This document shows positions 34,593 to 44,597 of a stretch of DNA of 64,000 bases, piece after piece; the stretch's first letter is position 1; every line of letters begins with the position of its first letter. Below the pieces are notes generated by a model that ran no database searches, had not been told where the DNA came from, and was given only the letters and a program-made list of their open reading frames with translations. The translations under genes and the position numbers were made by a program. Source of the DNA: Bhargavaea changchunensis (GTDB lineage: Bacteria; Bacillota; Bacilli; Bacillales_A; Planococcaceae); the NCBI RefSeq assembly GCF_042665595.1, contig NZ_JBHTCT010000003.1, forward strand, positions 124,001 through 188,000. Reading direction: 5' to 3'.

Positions 34593-34619
34593 GCCTCAGT
34601 GTTTCATACACTCTATAAT
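34591..34619 (+). promoter_or_regulatory. Promoter of lepB
   Basis: TTGCCT (34591-34596), 17-base spacer, perfect TATAAT (34614-34619). The -35 begins in the tail of the rplS terminator. Confidence 0.85.
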
Positions 34620-34649
34620 GGAATAAGATTGAACAGGGAGGCCAACGGG

Positions 34650-35207
34650 ATGACAGAAGAGAAAAAGAAAAATGAACTGTGGGAGTGGACGAAAGTCCTT
34701 CTCATCGCGTTTGGGCTGGCTGCCATCATCCGGTATTTCCTCTTTACGCCGATTGTCGTAGACGGGGAATCCATGATGCCGACGCTCGAGGATGGAGACA
34801 AGATGATTGTCAACAAAATCGGCTATACGATCGGCGAGCCGGAACGATTTGATATCGTCGTCTTCCATGCACCGGAACAAAAAGACTACATCAAACGGGT
34901 CATCGGGCTCCCGGGCGATCATATCGAGTACCGCGATGATCAGCTTTTCATCAACGGTGAAGCTTACGATGAGCCGTACCTGGATGAATACAAGGAAGCG
35001 GTCACGGATGGAACCCTGACAGAGGACTTCACGCTTGAAGAAAAGATCCAGCGGGAGACCGTTCCGGACGGCCACGTCTTCGTCATGGGTGATAACCGGC
35101 GGTTCAGCAAAGATTCCCGCCATATCGGCGTCGTCCCGTTCGATGAAATCATCGGAAGCACGAGCCTGATTTTCTGGCCGATGCAAGATATCGGGTTCGT
35201 CAAGTGA
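34650..35207 (+). CDS. lepB: Type I signal peptidase
   Basis: This membrane protease removes signal peptides of secreted proteins. The 185-residue protein has a charged N terminus, one transmembrane helix near 12-32 (VLLIAFGLAAIIRYFLF), the catalytic serine in VVDGESMMPTL, catalytic lysine in DYIKRVIGLPGD and the conserved GDNRRFSKDSRHIG. AGGGAGG (34635-34641) selects ATG 34650 over upstream in-frame codons. The gene is followed by rbgA at 14 bases, an order common outside B. subtilis. Confidence 0.94.
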   Translation: MTEEKKKNELWEWTKVLLIAFGLAAIIRYFLFTPIVVDGESMMPTLEDGDKMIVNKIGYTIGEPERFDIVVFHAPEQKDYIKRVIGLPGDHIEYRDDQLFINGEAYDEPYLDEYKEAVTDGTLTEDFTLEEKIQRETVPDGHVFVMGDNRRFSKDSRHIGVVPFDEIIGSTSLIFWPMQDIGFVK

Positions 35208-35221
35208 CGGAGGTGTAATTC

Positions 35222-36073
35222 ATGACAATTCAATGGTTCCCGGGACATATGGCAAAGGCAAGGCGGGAAGTCACCGAACAGCTGAAGATGGTCGATATCG
35301 TCTTTGAGCTGGTCGATGCCAGACTGCCCCAGTCTTCCAGAAACCCGATGATCGATGACATCATCAGCCGGAAACCCCGGCTTGTCATCCTCAACAAAAA
35401 AGATATGGCCGACGAGGCCGAGACCGCCCGCTGGCTGGAAAGGTTCCGTGAAGATGGCACTGAAGCAGTGGCGATCAACTCACTTGATGGAAAAGGCCTG
35501 CAGCAGGTAACGAAGGCGGCACAGCAAATCCTTAAGGAGAAATGGGAGCGCATGAAGGCAAAGGGCATCCGTCCGAGGGCCATACGCGCGATGATCGTCG
35601 GCATCCCGAATGTCGGGAAATCCACGCTTATCAACCGGCTCGCCAAAAAGAATATTGCCAAGACGGGGAATACCCCGGGCGTCACAAAGGCTCAGCAATG
35701 GATCAAGGTCGGCAAGGAACTCGAACTTCTGGATACCCCGGGCATACTGTGGCCGAAGTTCGAGGACCCGGAGGCCGGCTACAAATTGGCGCTGACCGGG
35801 GCGATCAAGGATGCCATTACAGCCCAGCAGGAACTGGCGATCTATGCGCTCAGGTTCCTTGAGGCGCACTATCCGGACCGCCTTGAGGACCGCTATGGCT
35901 TCCGGACTCTCGGCGGCGACATACCGGGAGCCTTCGACCGGATCGGCGAGCGGCGCAAGGTCTATGGAAAAGGCGGCACCATCGACTACGACAGTGTGTC
36001 CGAACTGATCGTCCGCGACGTGCGTGACCAGCAGCTCGGCAAGCTAACATTCGATTTTTCAGAAGACCAGTGA
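35222..36073 (+). CDS. rbgA: Ribosome biogenesis GTPase RbgA (YlqF)
   Basis: This essential GTPase promotes late 50S assembly (loading of L16 and others). It is circularly permuted: G4 (LVILNKKDMAD) precedes G1 (GIPNVGKSTLINRL), G2 and G3 (LLDTPGIL). The N terminus IQWFPGHMAKARR and a C-terminal helical domain are typical. Length is 283 residues. GGAGGTG precedes the ATG. Confidence 0.96.
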   Translation: MTIQWFPGHMAKARREVTEQLKMVDIVFELVDARLPQSSRNPMIDDIISRKPRLVILNKKDMADEAETARWLERFREDGTEAVAINSLDGKGLQQVTKAAQQILKEKWERMKAKGIRPRAIRAMIVGIPNVGKSTLINRLAKKNIAKTGNTPGVTKAQQWIKVGKELELLDTPGILWPKFEDPEAGYKLALTGAIKDAITAQQELAIYALRFLEAHYPDRLEDRYGFRTLGGDIPGAFDRIGERRKVYGKGGTIDYDSVSELIVRDVRDQQLGKLTFDFSEDQ

Positions 36074-36108
36074 ACAGGCACGCCGCCAAAGCGGGACGTG
36101 CCTGTTTT
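36073..36108 (+). terminator. Terminator of lepB-rbgA
   Basis: AACAGGCACG (36073-36082) pairs with CGTGCCTGTT (36097-36106), with inner CCGC/GCGG, followed by TT. The left arm overlaps the rbgA stop. Confidence 0.85.
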
Positions 36109-36168
36109 CTCATGCCCGGTTCCAGATGGTGCGGGCGAATACATAAGACTGGAAGGGCCTGATTATCG

Positions 36169-36951
36169 GTGACAAAAATGACGATCAGTGAAGTGATGAA
36201 GTGGCTTGAGTCGGCGGAGGAAGGGGATCCGTACTTCCTCGAACTTAAGGACGACAACCGGGCCGGCATCCGCAAGCTTCTGGCTTCCTACGAGCGCAAA
36301 CTGGAGAAAAAAAGGTTGGAGTTTATGCGGCATCTTGAAAAAGAGCGGTTTGACGACGGATATCGCCACAGCCCGGAATCACTCATCGCGGGTGTGGACG
36401 AAGCGGGCAGGGGGCCGCTTGCCGGTCCGGTGGTGACAGCGGCAGTCGTTCTTCCGCCATCCTGCCCGGAATTGTCGGGGCTGGATGACTCCAAAGCGAT
36501 GTCCAGGGAGGCGCGTGAACGCCTGGCCGGTCTGATCCGGAAGCACGCCGTCGCCTGGTCGGTCCATGTTCAGCCGGCGGCGGAAATCGACCGGCTGAAC
36601 ATTTACAGGGCTACCCGCGAATCGATGGAAATGGCGGTGGCCGGCCTGACGATAAGGCCGGAGGCGGTGATCGCAGATGCGATGAAGCTACAGGGAGATG
36701 TCCCCTGCCATTCGGTCGTGAAGGCGGACGCGCTCAGCCTGAGTGTGGCGGCGGCATCGGTCCTGGCCAAAACGGAGCGTGATGCCTATATGGAGAACCT
36801 GCATGGACAATACCCTGCATACGGTTTTGACCGCCATGCCGGATACGGCACTCCTGCGCACCTGGAGGCGCTTGAAGCGCATGGCCCCTGTCCGGAACAC
36901 AGGAAGACATTCGCGCCTGTATCCGGATTTCTTGTCGGAACCAGCGAATAA
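36169..36951 (+). CDS. rnhB: Ribonuclease HII
   Basis: It removes RNA from RNA-DNA hybrids and starts ribonucleotide excision. An N-terminal extension of about 70 residues precedes the catalytic core, as in B. subtilis RnhB. The core has LIAGVDEAGRGPLAGPVV (catalytic Asp-Glu), LDDSKAMS, VIADAMKL and ADALSLSVAAASVLAK. GTG 36169 aligns with the family start and has GGAAGGG upstream at 36151-36157; ATG 36178 is an alternative. It gives 260 residues. Confidence 0.94.
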   Translation: MTKMTISEVMKWLESAEEGDPYFLELKDDNRAGIRKLLASYERKLEKKRLEFMRHLEKERFDDGYRHSPESLIAGVDEAGRGPLAGPVVTAAVVLPPSCPELSGLDDSKAMSREARERLAGLIRKHAVAWSVHVQPAAEIDRLNIYRATRESMEMAVAGLTIRPEAVIADAMKLQGDVPCHSVVKADALSLSVAAASVLAKTERDAYMENLHGQYPAYGFDRHAGYGTPAHLEALEAHGPCPEHRKTFAPVSGFLVGTSE

Positions 36952-36973
36952 CCGGCTCAGGAAAAGACAATTA

Positions 36974-37002
36974 TGGACAACCTGTGACGGGTTGATTACA
37001 AT
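36974..37002 (+). promoter_or_regulatory. Promoter of sucCD
   Basis: TGGACA (36974-36979), 17-base spacer, TACAAT (36997-37002). Confidence 0.75.
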
Positions 37003-37049
37003 GGGGGATGGCAAGAAACTATTCAAGCAGTTCGATTGGAGGATGTAAG

Positions 37050-38210
<1,161 letters not shown>

Positions 38211-38226
38211 GAAAGGCGGGAAAACG

Positions 38227-39129
38227 ATGGGCATTTATGTCAATAAGGATACAAAAGTACTTGTACAGGGAATCACGGGCTCAACAGCCCTTTTCCATAC
38301 GAAACAAATGATCGAATACGGCACGAAGATTGTTGCAGGTGTAACGCCGGGCAAAGGCGGCACGGAAGTAGAAGGCGTTCCGGTCTTCAACACGGTCGAA
38401 GAGGCTGTCAAGGCGACGGGTGCGAATGTTTCCGTCATCTACGTGCCGGCTCCATTTGCAGCGGATGCAATCCTCGAAGCTACAGACGCGGAACTGGATA
38501 TGGCAATCTGCATCACGGAACACATTCCTGTGTTGGATATGGTCAAAGTCGTCCGCTACATGGAAGGCAAAAAGACCCGTCTTGTCGGCCCTAACTGCCC
38601 GGGCGTCATCACAGCGGACGAATGCAAGATCGGCATCATGCCGGGCTATATCCACAAAAAAGGCCATGTCGGCGTCGTATCCCGCTCGGGAACTCTGACA
38701 TACGAAGCGGTTCACCAACTGTCCGAAGCAGGAGTCGGCCAGACGACTGCTGTCGGCATCGGCGGAGACCCTGTCAACGGCACGAACTTCATCGATGTCC
38801 TCAAAGAATTCAATGAAGATCCTGAAACCCTCGCGGTTGTCATGATCGGTGAAATCGGCGGGACTGCAGAGGAAGAAGCTGCAGAGTGGGTCAAGGCGAA
38901 CATGAAAAAGCCTGTCACCGGCTTTATCGGCGGCCAGACCGCACCTCCAGGAAAGCGCATGGGCCACGCAGGCGCCATCATCTCCGGAGGTAAGGGAACA
39001 GCTGCAGAGAAGATCAAAGCGATGGAAGCGGCAGGCATCAAGGTTGCCGAAACTCCATCGGTCATCGGTGAGACGATGATCAGCGTCCTGAAGGAAAAAG
39101 GTCTGTACGAACAGTGCAAAACCCACTAA
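38227..39129 (+). CDS. sucD: Succinyl-CoA synthetase, alpha subunit
   Basis: This subunit binds CoA and carries the phosphohistidine intermediate. The 300-residue protein has QGITGSTALFHTKQMIEYG, LVGPNCPGVI, GIGGDPVNGT and the active-site His in GKRMGHAGAIISGGKGT. It follows sucC by 16 bases and ends at a strong terminator. Confidence 0.97.
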   Translation: MGIYVNKDTKVLVQGITGSTALFHTKQMIEYGTKIVAGVTPGKGGTEVEGVPVFNTVEEAVKATGANVSVIYVPAPFAADAILEATDAELDMAICITEHIPVLDMVKVVRYMEGKKTRLVGPNCPGVITADECKIGIMPGYIHKKGHVGVVSRSGTLTYEAVHQLSEAGVGQTTAVGIGGDPVNGTNFIDVLKEFNEDPETLAVVMIGEIGGTAEEEAAEWVKANMKKPVTGFIGGQTAPPGKRMGHAGAIISGGKGTAAEKIKAMEAAGIKVAETPSVIGETMISVLKEKGLYEQCKTH

Positions 39130-39133
39130 AATG

Positions 39134-39164
39134 AAAGTGCGGCACATTCAGTGCCGCACTTTTA
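39134..39164 (+). terminator. Terminator of sucCD
   Basis: AAAGTGCGGCAC (39134-39145) and GTGCCGCACTTT (39151-39162) form a perfect 12-bp stem with a five-base loop, followed by T. Confidence 0.9.
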
Positions 39165-39196
39165 CTATTTCCGGAAATTTTCCGGGACAGGAGGTA

Positions 39197-40087
39197 GTGA
39201 TCATCGATCGGTTCGAAGACCGTCTTCTGGCGTTGCATTATGTTTTTCCGGCCCCGCTGAACCGTTTTGGACGGCTGCTTGCAGCAGACCCCGGGCTTGA
39301 GGCACTCCCGGATATGGGAGCCGCCAAACTGGCGTCACTGCTGGACCTTGACGCAGACAGGGCGTCGCTTCTCAGAAAAAAGCTTAACTGCAATGCGGAC
39401 CCCCCATACACGGAAGTGTATGCCGCAAGCTCAATCACCCCCATCCTGTATACCCACGAACTTTACCCCCAATCACTCGCCCAGCTGATCGACCCTCCCG
39501 CCGTTCTGTATGCAGCGGGTGACACGTCCCTGCTTTCCATTCGGAACAAAGCGGCTGTTATCGGGTCGAGAAAAGCGACTTCCTATTCACGTGTTGCCAT
39601 GGAAAAGATCATCCCGCCGCTTGTCTCGCGCGGCTATGCCATCGTGAGCGGTCTCGCGATGGGTGCCGACGCGATGGCGCATGAGACGGCCATCCGCCAC
39701 GGCGGAAAAACGATCGGTGTTCTCGGAACCGGGCTTTCCCACAGGTATCCGAAACAGAACAGCGGTCTCTATGATGTGATGCAGGAAGGGCACCTGCTCA
39801 TTACTGAATATCCTCCTTATGCCGGTCCGAAAAAGTGGCAGTTTCCGATGCGCAACCGGATCATCAGCGGTCTCTCCGACATCGTCATTGTGACGGAAGC
39901 GGCCCGCCCGAGCGGAACGATGAGCACGATTGACCATGCGCTGGAGCACGGCAAGGATGTCCATGCCGTCCCGGGGCCGATCAATTCTCCTCTTTCCGCC
40001 GGTCCCAACCGGCTGATTCTGGAAGGGGCGGCTCCTGCGCTGGATGGCTATACCATCCTTGGCGGGCTGCCGCGGGAACCTGTCTGA
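39197..40087 (+). CDS. dprA: DNA processing protein DprA
   Basis: DprA loads RecA on incoming single-stranded DNA in natural transformation. The Rossmann-like core has AAVIGSRKATSYS, IVSGLAMGADAMAHE, GTGLSHRYPKQN and FPMRNRIISGLSDIVIV. The product has about 296 residues, matching B. subtilis. The start is uncertain: the only candidate that follows the terminator and an AGGAGG (39189-39194) is GTG 39197, with a gap of only two bases; ATC codons at 39200 or 39203 would be better spaced but non-standard. No SMF C-terminal winged-helix extension is evident. Confidence 0.88.
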   Translation: MIIDRFEDRLLALHYVFPAPLNRFGRLLAADPGLEALPDMGAAKLASLLDLDADRASLLRKKLNCNADPPYTEVYAASSITPILYTHELYPQSLAQLIDPPAVLYAAGDTSLLSIRNKAAVIGSRKATSYSRVAMEKIIPPLVSRGYAIVSGLAMGADAMAHETAIRHGGKTIGVLGTGLSHRYPKQNSGLYDVMQEGHLLITEYPPYAGPKKWQFPMRNRIISGLSDIVIVTEAARPSGTMSTIDHALEHGKDVHAVPGPINSPLSAGPNRLILEGAAPALDGYTILGGLPREPV

Positions 40088-40135
40088 ATGTGCGGGGGGC
40101 TTGCTGACCCCGGAAATGGGCAGAGCCGAAAAAGG

Positions 40136-40164
40136 TTGCAATTATATAGAAGATAGTTTACATT
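40136..40164 (+). promoter_or_regulatory. Promoter of topA
   Basis: TTGCAA (40136-40141), 17-base spacer, TACATT (40159-40164). Confidence 0.6.
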
Positions 40165-40215
40165 TTCCATCAGGACTTTCTTTAGGTAACGTTCACCTCG
40201 AATGGAGGCACATCA

Positions 40216-42291
40216 ATGGCACCAGATTATTTGGTCATCGTCGAGTCGCCTGCGAAGGCAAAGACGATTGAGAAATATTTAGGGAAGAAATACAAAGTTA
40301 AAGCATCCGTCGGCCATGTGCGGGATCTCCCGCGCAGCCAGACCGGCATCGATGTTGAAAACAATTATGAACCGAAATACATTACGATTCGCGGAAAAGG
40401 GCCGGTACTCCAGGAATTGAAGAGTGCGGCCAAGAAAGCCAAGAAAATCTTCTTGGCGTCTGACCCCGACCGTGAGGGGGAAGCAATCGCCTGGCACCTT
40501 GCGCACTCTCTCGGGATCGACGAGGATTCCGAATGCCGCGTGGTGTTCAACGAAATCACGAAGGATGCCGTCAAGGAAGCGTTCAAGCATCCCCGCGCAA
40601 TCAACCGTGACCGTGTGGACGCCCAGCAGGCCCGGCGCATCCTTGACCGGCTGGTCGGCTATAACATCAGTCCGATCCTTTGGAAAAAGGTTAAGAAGGG
40701 GCTTTCTGCGGGACGGGTTCAATCCGTTGCCCTCCGCCTGATCATCGACCGTGAAAACGAAATCCGCAACTTCAAGCCGGAAGAGTACTGGTCGATCACA
40801 GGGCTGTTCGGCAAAGGGAAAAAAGAGTTTACGGCAGCCTTCCACGGTGACGGGAAAAAGAAAATCAAGCTGCCGGACCGTCAGGCCGTCGACACCATCC
40901 TGGCCAAACTGGACGGAAGTGATTTTGAAGTCGCCGAGCTTGAGAAGAAAGAGCGGAAACGCAACCCGGCGCCGCCGTTCACTACGTCCTCCCTCCAGCA
41001 GGAAGCTGCGCGCAAGCTGAATTTCCGGGCGCGCAAGACGATGATGCTTGCCCAGCAGCTTTATGAAGGGATCAATGTCGGCAAGGAAGGAAGCGTCGGC
41101 CTTATCACGTATATGCGTACCGACTCGACGCGGATCTCCGACACGGCAAAGAAAGAAGCCGGAGATTTCATCCTTTCCGATTACGGACAGGAATACCTGG
41201 CCCCGGGTGAACGGACTACAAAGCAGAAAAACGCCCAGGATGCGCACGAAGCGATCCGTCCCACGTCCGTACTCAGAACACCCGCTTCTCTGAAGGCTGT
41301 TCTTTCGAACGATCAGCTGAAGCTCTACCGCCTGATCTGGGAACGGTTCATTGCGAGCCGGATGGCACCTGCCGTCCTGGACACCGTGACCGCCGACCTC
41401 CGTCAGGGAGACGTGGTTTTCCGCGCAACCGGTTCCCAGGTCAAGTTCCAGGGCTTCATGAAAGTCTACGTCGAAGGCGAGGATGACAAGGAAGATGTCA
41501 AGCAGAAGATGCTTCCTCCGCTTGAGAAAGGCGACATCGTCAAAAGCCTCAAGATCGATCCGAAGCAGCATTTTACCCAGCCGCCACCGCGCTACTCGGA
41601 AGCACGCCTCGTCAAAACGATGGAAGAGCTAGGCATCGGCCGGCCTTCCACCTACGCGCCGACTCTCGATACAATTCAAAAGAGGGGCTATGTCTCTCTA
41701 GACGCCAAGCGTTTCATTCCGACGGAACTCGGAGAGATTGTCCACTCCCTGGTCAGTGAGTTTTTCCCGGAGATCATCGATGTCGAGTTTACGGCAGAGA
41801 TGGAAAAGGACCTCGACAGCATCGAGGACGGGAAAAACGAATGGGTCAATGTCATCGATTCCTTCTACAAGGATTTTGAGAAGCGGCTGAAAGTCGCCGA
41901 ACAGGAAATGGAGAAGGTCGTCATCAAAGATGAGCCGGCAGGCGAGGACTGTGAGAAGTGCGGGTCCCCGATGGTCATCAAGATGGGCCGCTACGGCAAA
42001 TTCATGGCCTGCTCGAACTTCCCTGACTGCCGGAACACCAAGCCGATTCTGAAGAAAATCGGTGTAACGTGCCCGAAATGCAAAAAGGGAGAGGTCGTCG
42101 AACGCAAAAGCAAGACAAAACGCATCTTCTACAGCTGTGATCAGTATCCCGAGTGTGATTTCATCTCGTGGGACAAGCCTGTTTCCAGGCCGTGCCCGAA
42201 ATGCAGCAGCCTTCTGGTTGAGAAAAAGCTGAAAAAGGGCAAACAGATCCAATGTACGGAATGCGATTATAAAGAACAACCGCAACAGTAA
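40216..42291 (+). CDS. topA: DNA topoisomerase I
   Basis: This type IA enzyme relaxes negative supercoils. The 691-residue protein has an N-terminal TOPRIM domain (LVIVESPAKAKTIEKYLG; DPDREGEAIAWHL near 82), the catalytic tyrosine in GLITYMRTDSTRIS near 299 and three C-terminal four-cysteine zinc ribbons from about 578. Upstream GGAGG precedes the ATG. It is followed by trmFO with only 19 bases between. Confidence 0.97.
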   Translation: MAPDYLVIVESPAKAKTIEKYLGKKYKVKASVGHVRDLPRSQTGIDVENNYEPKYITIRGKGPVLQELKSAAKKAKKIFLASDPDREGEAIAWHLAHSLGIDEDSECRVVFNEITKDAVKEAFKHPRAINRDRVDAQQARRILDRLVGYNISPILWKKVKKGLSAGRVQSVALRLIIDRENEIRNFKPEEYWSITGLFGKGKKEFTAAFHGDGKKKIKLPDRQAVDTILAKLDGSDFEVAELEKKERKRNPAPPFTTSSLQQEAARKLNFRARKTMMLAQQLYEGINVGKEGSVGLITYMRTDSTRISDTAKKEAGDFILSDYGQEYLAPGERTTKQKNAQDAHEAIRPTSVLRTPASLKAVLSNDQLKLYRLIWERFIASRMAPAVLDTVTADLRQGDVVFRATGSQVKFQGFMKVYVEGEDDKEDVKQKMLPPLEKGDIVKSLKIDPKQHFTQPPPRYSEARLVKTMEELGIGRPSTYAPTLDTIQKRGYVSLDAKRFIPTELGEIVHSLVSEFFPEIIDVEFTAEMEKDLDSIEDGKNEWVNVIDSFYKDFEKRLKVAEQEMEKVVIKDEPAGEDCEKCGSPMVIKMGRYGKFMACSNFPDCRNTKPILKKIGVTCPKCKKGEVVERKSKTKRIFYSCDQYPECDFISWDKPVSRPCPKCSSLLVEKKLKKGKQIQCTECDYKEQPQQ

Positions 42292-42310
42292 AAAGGAGAC
42301 ACGATTCAAC

Positions 42311-43621
42311 ATGACACCAGTCGTCAACGTTATCGGCGCAGGCCTTGCGGGCAGCGAGGCAGCCTGGCAAATTGCCAGCCGCGGCGTCAGAGTCCGCCTT
42401 CACGAAATGCGGCCGGTCCGGCAGACACCGGCGCACCATACAGGCCAGTTTGCAGAGCTTGTCTGCACCAATTCGCTCCGCGCAAACAACCTCACCAATG
42501 CGGTGGGTGTTCTCAAAGAAGAGATGCGGATCCTCGATTCCGTTATCATGCAGGCCGCCGATTCCAGCGCAGTTCCGGCAGGCGGTGCCCTGGCGGTCGA
42601 CCGCCACGACTTCGCCGGCCGCGTTACGGAAATGGTCAAAAACCATCCGCTCGTCGAAGTGGTGAACGGTGAAGTAACGGAGATTCCGGATGGCATCACG
42701 GTCATCGCGACCGGACCGCTCACATCTTCATCCCTCGCCGAACAGATCGGCAGCCTGACGGGCGAATACGATCTGTACTTCTATGATGCGGCTGCCCCGA
42801 TCATTGAAAAGGATTCCATTGACATGGAGAAGGTCTACCTGAAGTCCCGCTACGACAAAGGTGAAGCCGCTTATCTGAACTGCCCGATGACCGAAGAGGA
42901 GTACAACCGTTTCTATGAAGCATTAATATCGGCCGAAACGGTCGCCCTCAGAGACTTCGAAGAGGAAAAGTATTTTGAGGGCTGCATGCCGGTCGAAGAA
43001 ATGGCCCGGCGCGGCCGTGATACCCTCCGGTTCGGCCCGATGAAACCGGTCGGACTCGAGGATCCGAAAACCGGCAAGACCCCTTACGCGGTCGTCCAGC
43101 TTCGCCAGGACAATGCGGCAGCTACCCTTTACAACATTGTCGGTTTCCAGAATCACATGAAATGGGGACCTCAAAAGGAAGTCCTCCGTCTGATTCCGGG
43201 ACTTGAGAATGCGGAAATCGTACGTTATGGCGTGATTCACCGGAACATGTTCATCAACTCTCCAAAGGTGCTGGAGCGCACTTATCAGCTAAAAGCGCGC
43301 AAAGACCTGTTATTTGCAGGTCAGATGACCGGGGTCGAAGGATATGTGGAATCGGCGGGCAGCGGCCTCATCGCAGGTGTCAATGCCGCACGTCTCGCGC
43401 TCGGCGAGGAACCTGTCACATTCCCTGCAGAAACGGCTCTCGGCAGCATGGCCCGCTATATCAGCGAAGCCGACTCGGCCAACTTCCAGCCGATGAACGT
43501 CAACTTCGGGCTTTTCCCTTCTCTGGGTGAGAAAGTAAGGAAAAAAGCGGAGCGTGCGGAAAAACAGGCCGGGCGTGCGCTGGATACAATTCGAAATTTC
43601 AAGAATACAATTGCACAATGA
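42311..43621 (+). CDS. trmFO: Methylenetetrahydrofolate-tRNA (uracil-54-C5) methyltransferase TrmFO
   Basis: This FAD- and folate-dependent enzyme makes ribothymidine 54 in tRNA. The FAD-binding motif VIGAGLAGSEAAWQ opens the 436-residue protein, followed by LVCTNSLRAN and TPYAVVQLRQDN; GQMTGVEGYVESAGSGLIAG near the C terminus is a hallmark. AAGGAGA precedes the ATG. Formerly called Gid. Confidence 0.96.
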   Translation: MTPVVNVIGAGLAGSEAAWQIASRGVRVRLHEMRPVRQTPAHHTGQFAELVCTNSLRANNLTNAVGVLKEEMRILDSVIMQAADSSAVPAGGALAVDRHDFAGRVTEMVKNHPLVEVVNGEVTEIPDGITVIATGPLTSSSLAEQIGSLTGEYDLYFYDAAAPIIEKDSIDMEKVYLKSRYDKGEAAYLNCPMTEEEYNRFYEALISAETVALRDFEEEKYFEGCMPVEEMARRGRDTLRFGPMKPVGLEDPKTGKTPYAVVQLRQDNAAATLYNIVGFQNHMKWGPQKEVLRLIPGLENAEIVRYGVIHRNMFINSPKVLERTYQLKARKDLLFAGQMTGVEGYVESAGSGLIAGVNAARLALGEEPVTFPAETALGSMARYISEADSANFQPMNVNFGLFPSLGEKVRKKAERAEKQAGRALDTIRNFKNTIAQ

Positions 43622-43651
43622 TTGAACAAAAGCCTCTAAATGCCTTATACT
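43622..43651 (+). promoter_or_regulatory. Possible promoter of xerC-hslVU inside the trmFO terminator
   Basis: TTGAAC (43622-43627), 18-base spacer, TATACT (43646-43651). The -10 lies in the loop of the terminator hairpin, so terminator and promoter would share DNA. Confidence 0.4.
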
Positions 43652-43670
43652 TTAGAGGCTTTTGTATATT
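43627..43670 (+). terminator. Terminator of topA-trmFO
   Basis: CAAAAGCCTCTAAA (43627-43640) and TTTAGAGGCTTTTG (43651-43664) form a perfect 14-bp stem with a ten-base loop; a weak U-rich tail follows. Confidence 0.85.
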
Positions 43671-43685
43671 TCCGGAGGTGACGGA

Positions 43686-44585
43686 ATGAATGCCAGGCTA
43701 AAGCAGGCTGCTGAGGAGTTCAGATCCTATATCCGTCTGGAGCGGAATTTTTCACCTCTGACTGTGGAAGGATACCGAAAAGACCTTGAAGAGTTTTTCG
43801 CTTTCCTTGAGTCGGAAGGGATCGGTGGGGAAGAGGATATCCGTTATCCGGAGGCCCGGCTCTATGTGACGCGGCTGTATGAACGAGAGCTCGGGCGGGC
43901 TACAATCTCCAGGAAAATCTCTTCTCTCCGTTCGTTCTTCAAATTTGCCAACACCCGGTTCGGTATTGACGACCAGGCATTCCGATCACTCTACCATCCG
44001 AAGAAGGAAGAAAAGCTGCCCCAATTCTTCTACGAAGAAGAGATGGCGCAGCTTTTCGAAGCGAATGCGGGAAACTCCCCGAAGGAGATCCGTGATACAG
44101 CCCTGCTGGAGTTGCTCTATGCCACCGGCATGCGGGTGTCCGAACTGACCGGACTCAGCGTACAAGATGCCGACCCGGATCTCGATATTGTCCGGGTCAT
44201 GGGAAAGGGACGCCGTGAACGCTACATTCCATTCGGCCATTTCGCAGCCGACGCACTCGGCAGGTATCTGGACACAGCACGCCCGGCCATCATGAAGGGG
44301 AACAAACATGATCGGCTTTTCGTCAATATGAGGGGGACTCCGCTGACTGACCGCGGAGTCCGGCACATCCTGGAGGAGATGGTCAAGAAGGCCGCCCTCC
44401 ACGTTTCCATCCATCCGCACATGCTCCGCCACACGTTTGCTACGCACCTGCTCAATAATGGTGCGGACATGCGATCCGTCCAGGAGCTTCTCGGCCATGC
44501 CAGCCTGTCATCGACACAGGTCTATACACATGTGACGAAAGAACATCTGAGAAAGACGTACATGAACGCACATCCTAGAGCTTAA
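43686..44585 (+). CDS. xerC: Tyrosine recombinase XerC (CodV)
   Basis: With XerD it resolves chromosome dimers at dif. The 299-residue protein has an N-terminal SAM-like core-binding domain (about 1-90) and the catalytic domain with Arg in ATGMRVSELTGL, the HxxR in HPHMLRHTFATHLLNN, and GHASLSSTQVYTHV carrying the second His and the Tyr nucleophile. GGAGGTGA (43674-43681) selects ATG 43686. Context (trmFO-xerC-hslVU-codY) identifies it as a housekeeping recombinase, not a mobile-element integrase. Confidence 0.95.
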   Translation: MNARLKQAAEEFRSYIRLERNFSPLTVEGYRKDLEEFFAFLESEGIGGEEDIRYPEARLYVTRLYERELGRATISRKISSLRSFFKFANTRFGIDDQAFRSLYHPKKEEKLPQFFYEEEMAQLFEANAGNSPKEIRDTALLELLYATGMRVSELTGLSVQDADPDLDIVRVMGKGRRERYIPFGHFAADALGRYLDTARPAIMKGNKHDRLFVNMRGTPLTDRGVRHILEEMVKKAALHVSIHPHMLRHTFATHLLNNGADMRSVQELLGHASLSSTQVYTHVTKEHLRKTYMNAHPRA

Positions 44586-44597
44586 GGGGGAGAGGCA

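Noticed and set aside
43686..44585. xerC as an integrase of a mobile element
   Set aside because: Synteny with trmFO, hslVU and codY and the lack of att-like repeats or cargo show it is the chromosomal recombinase.
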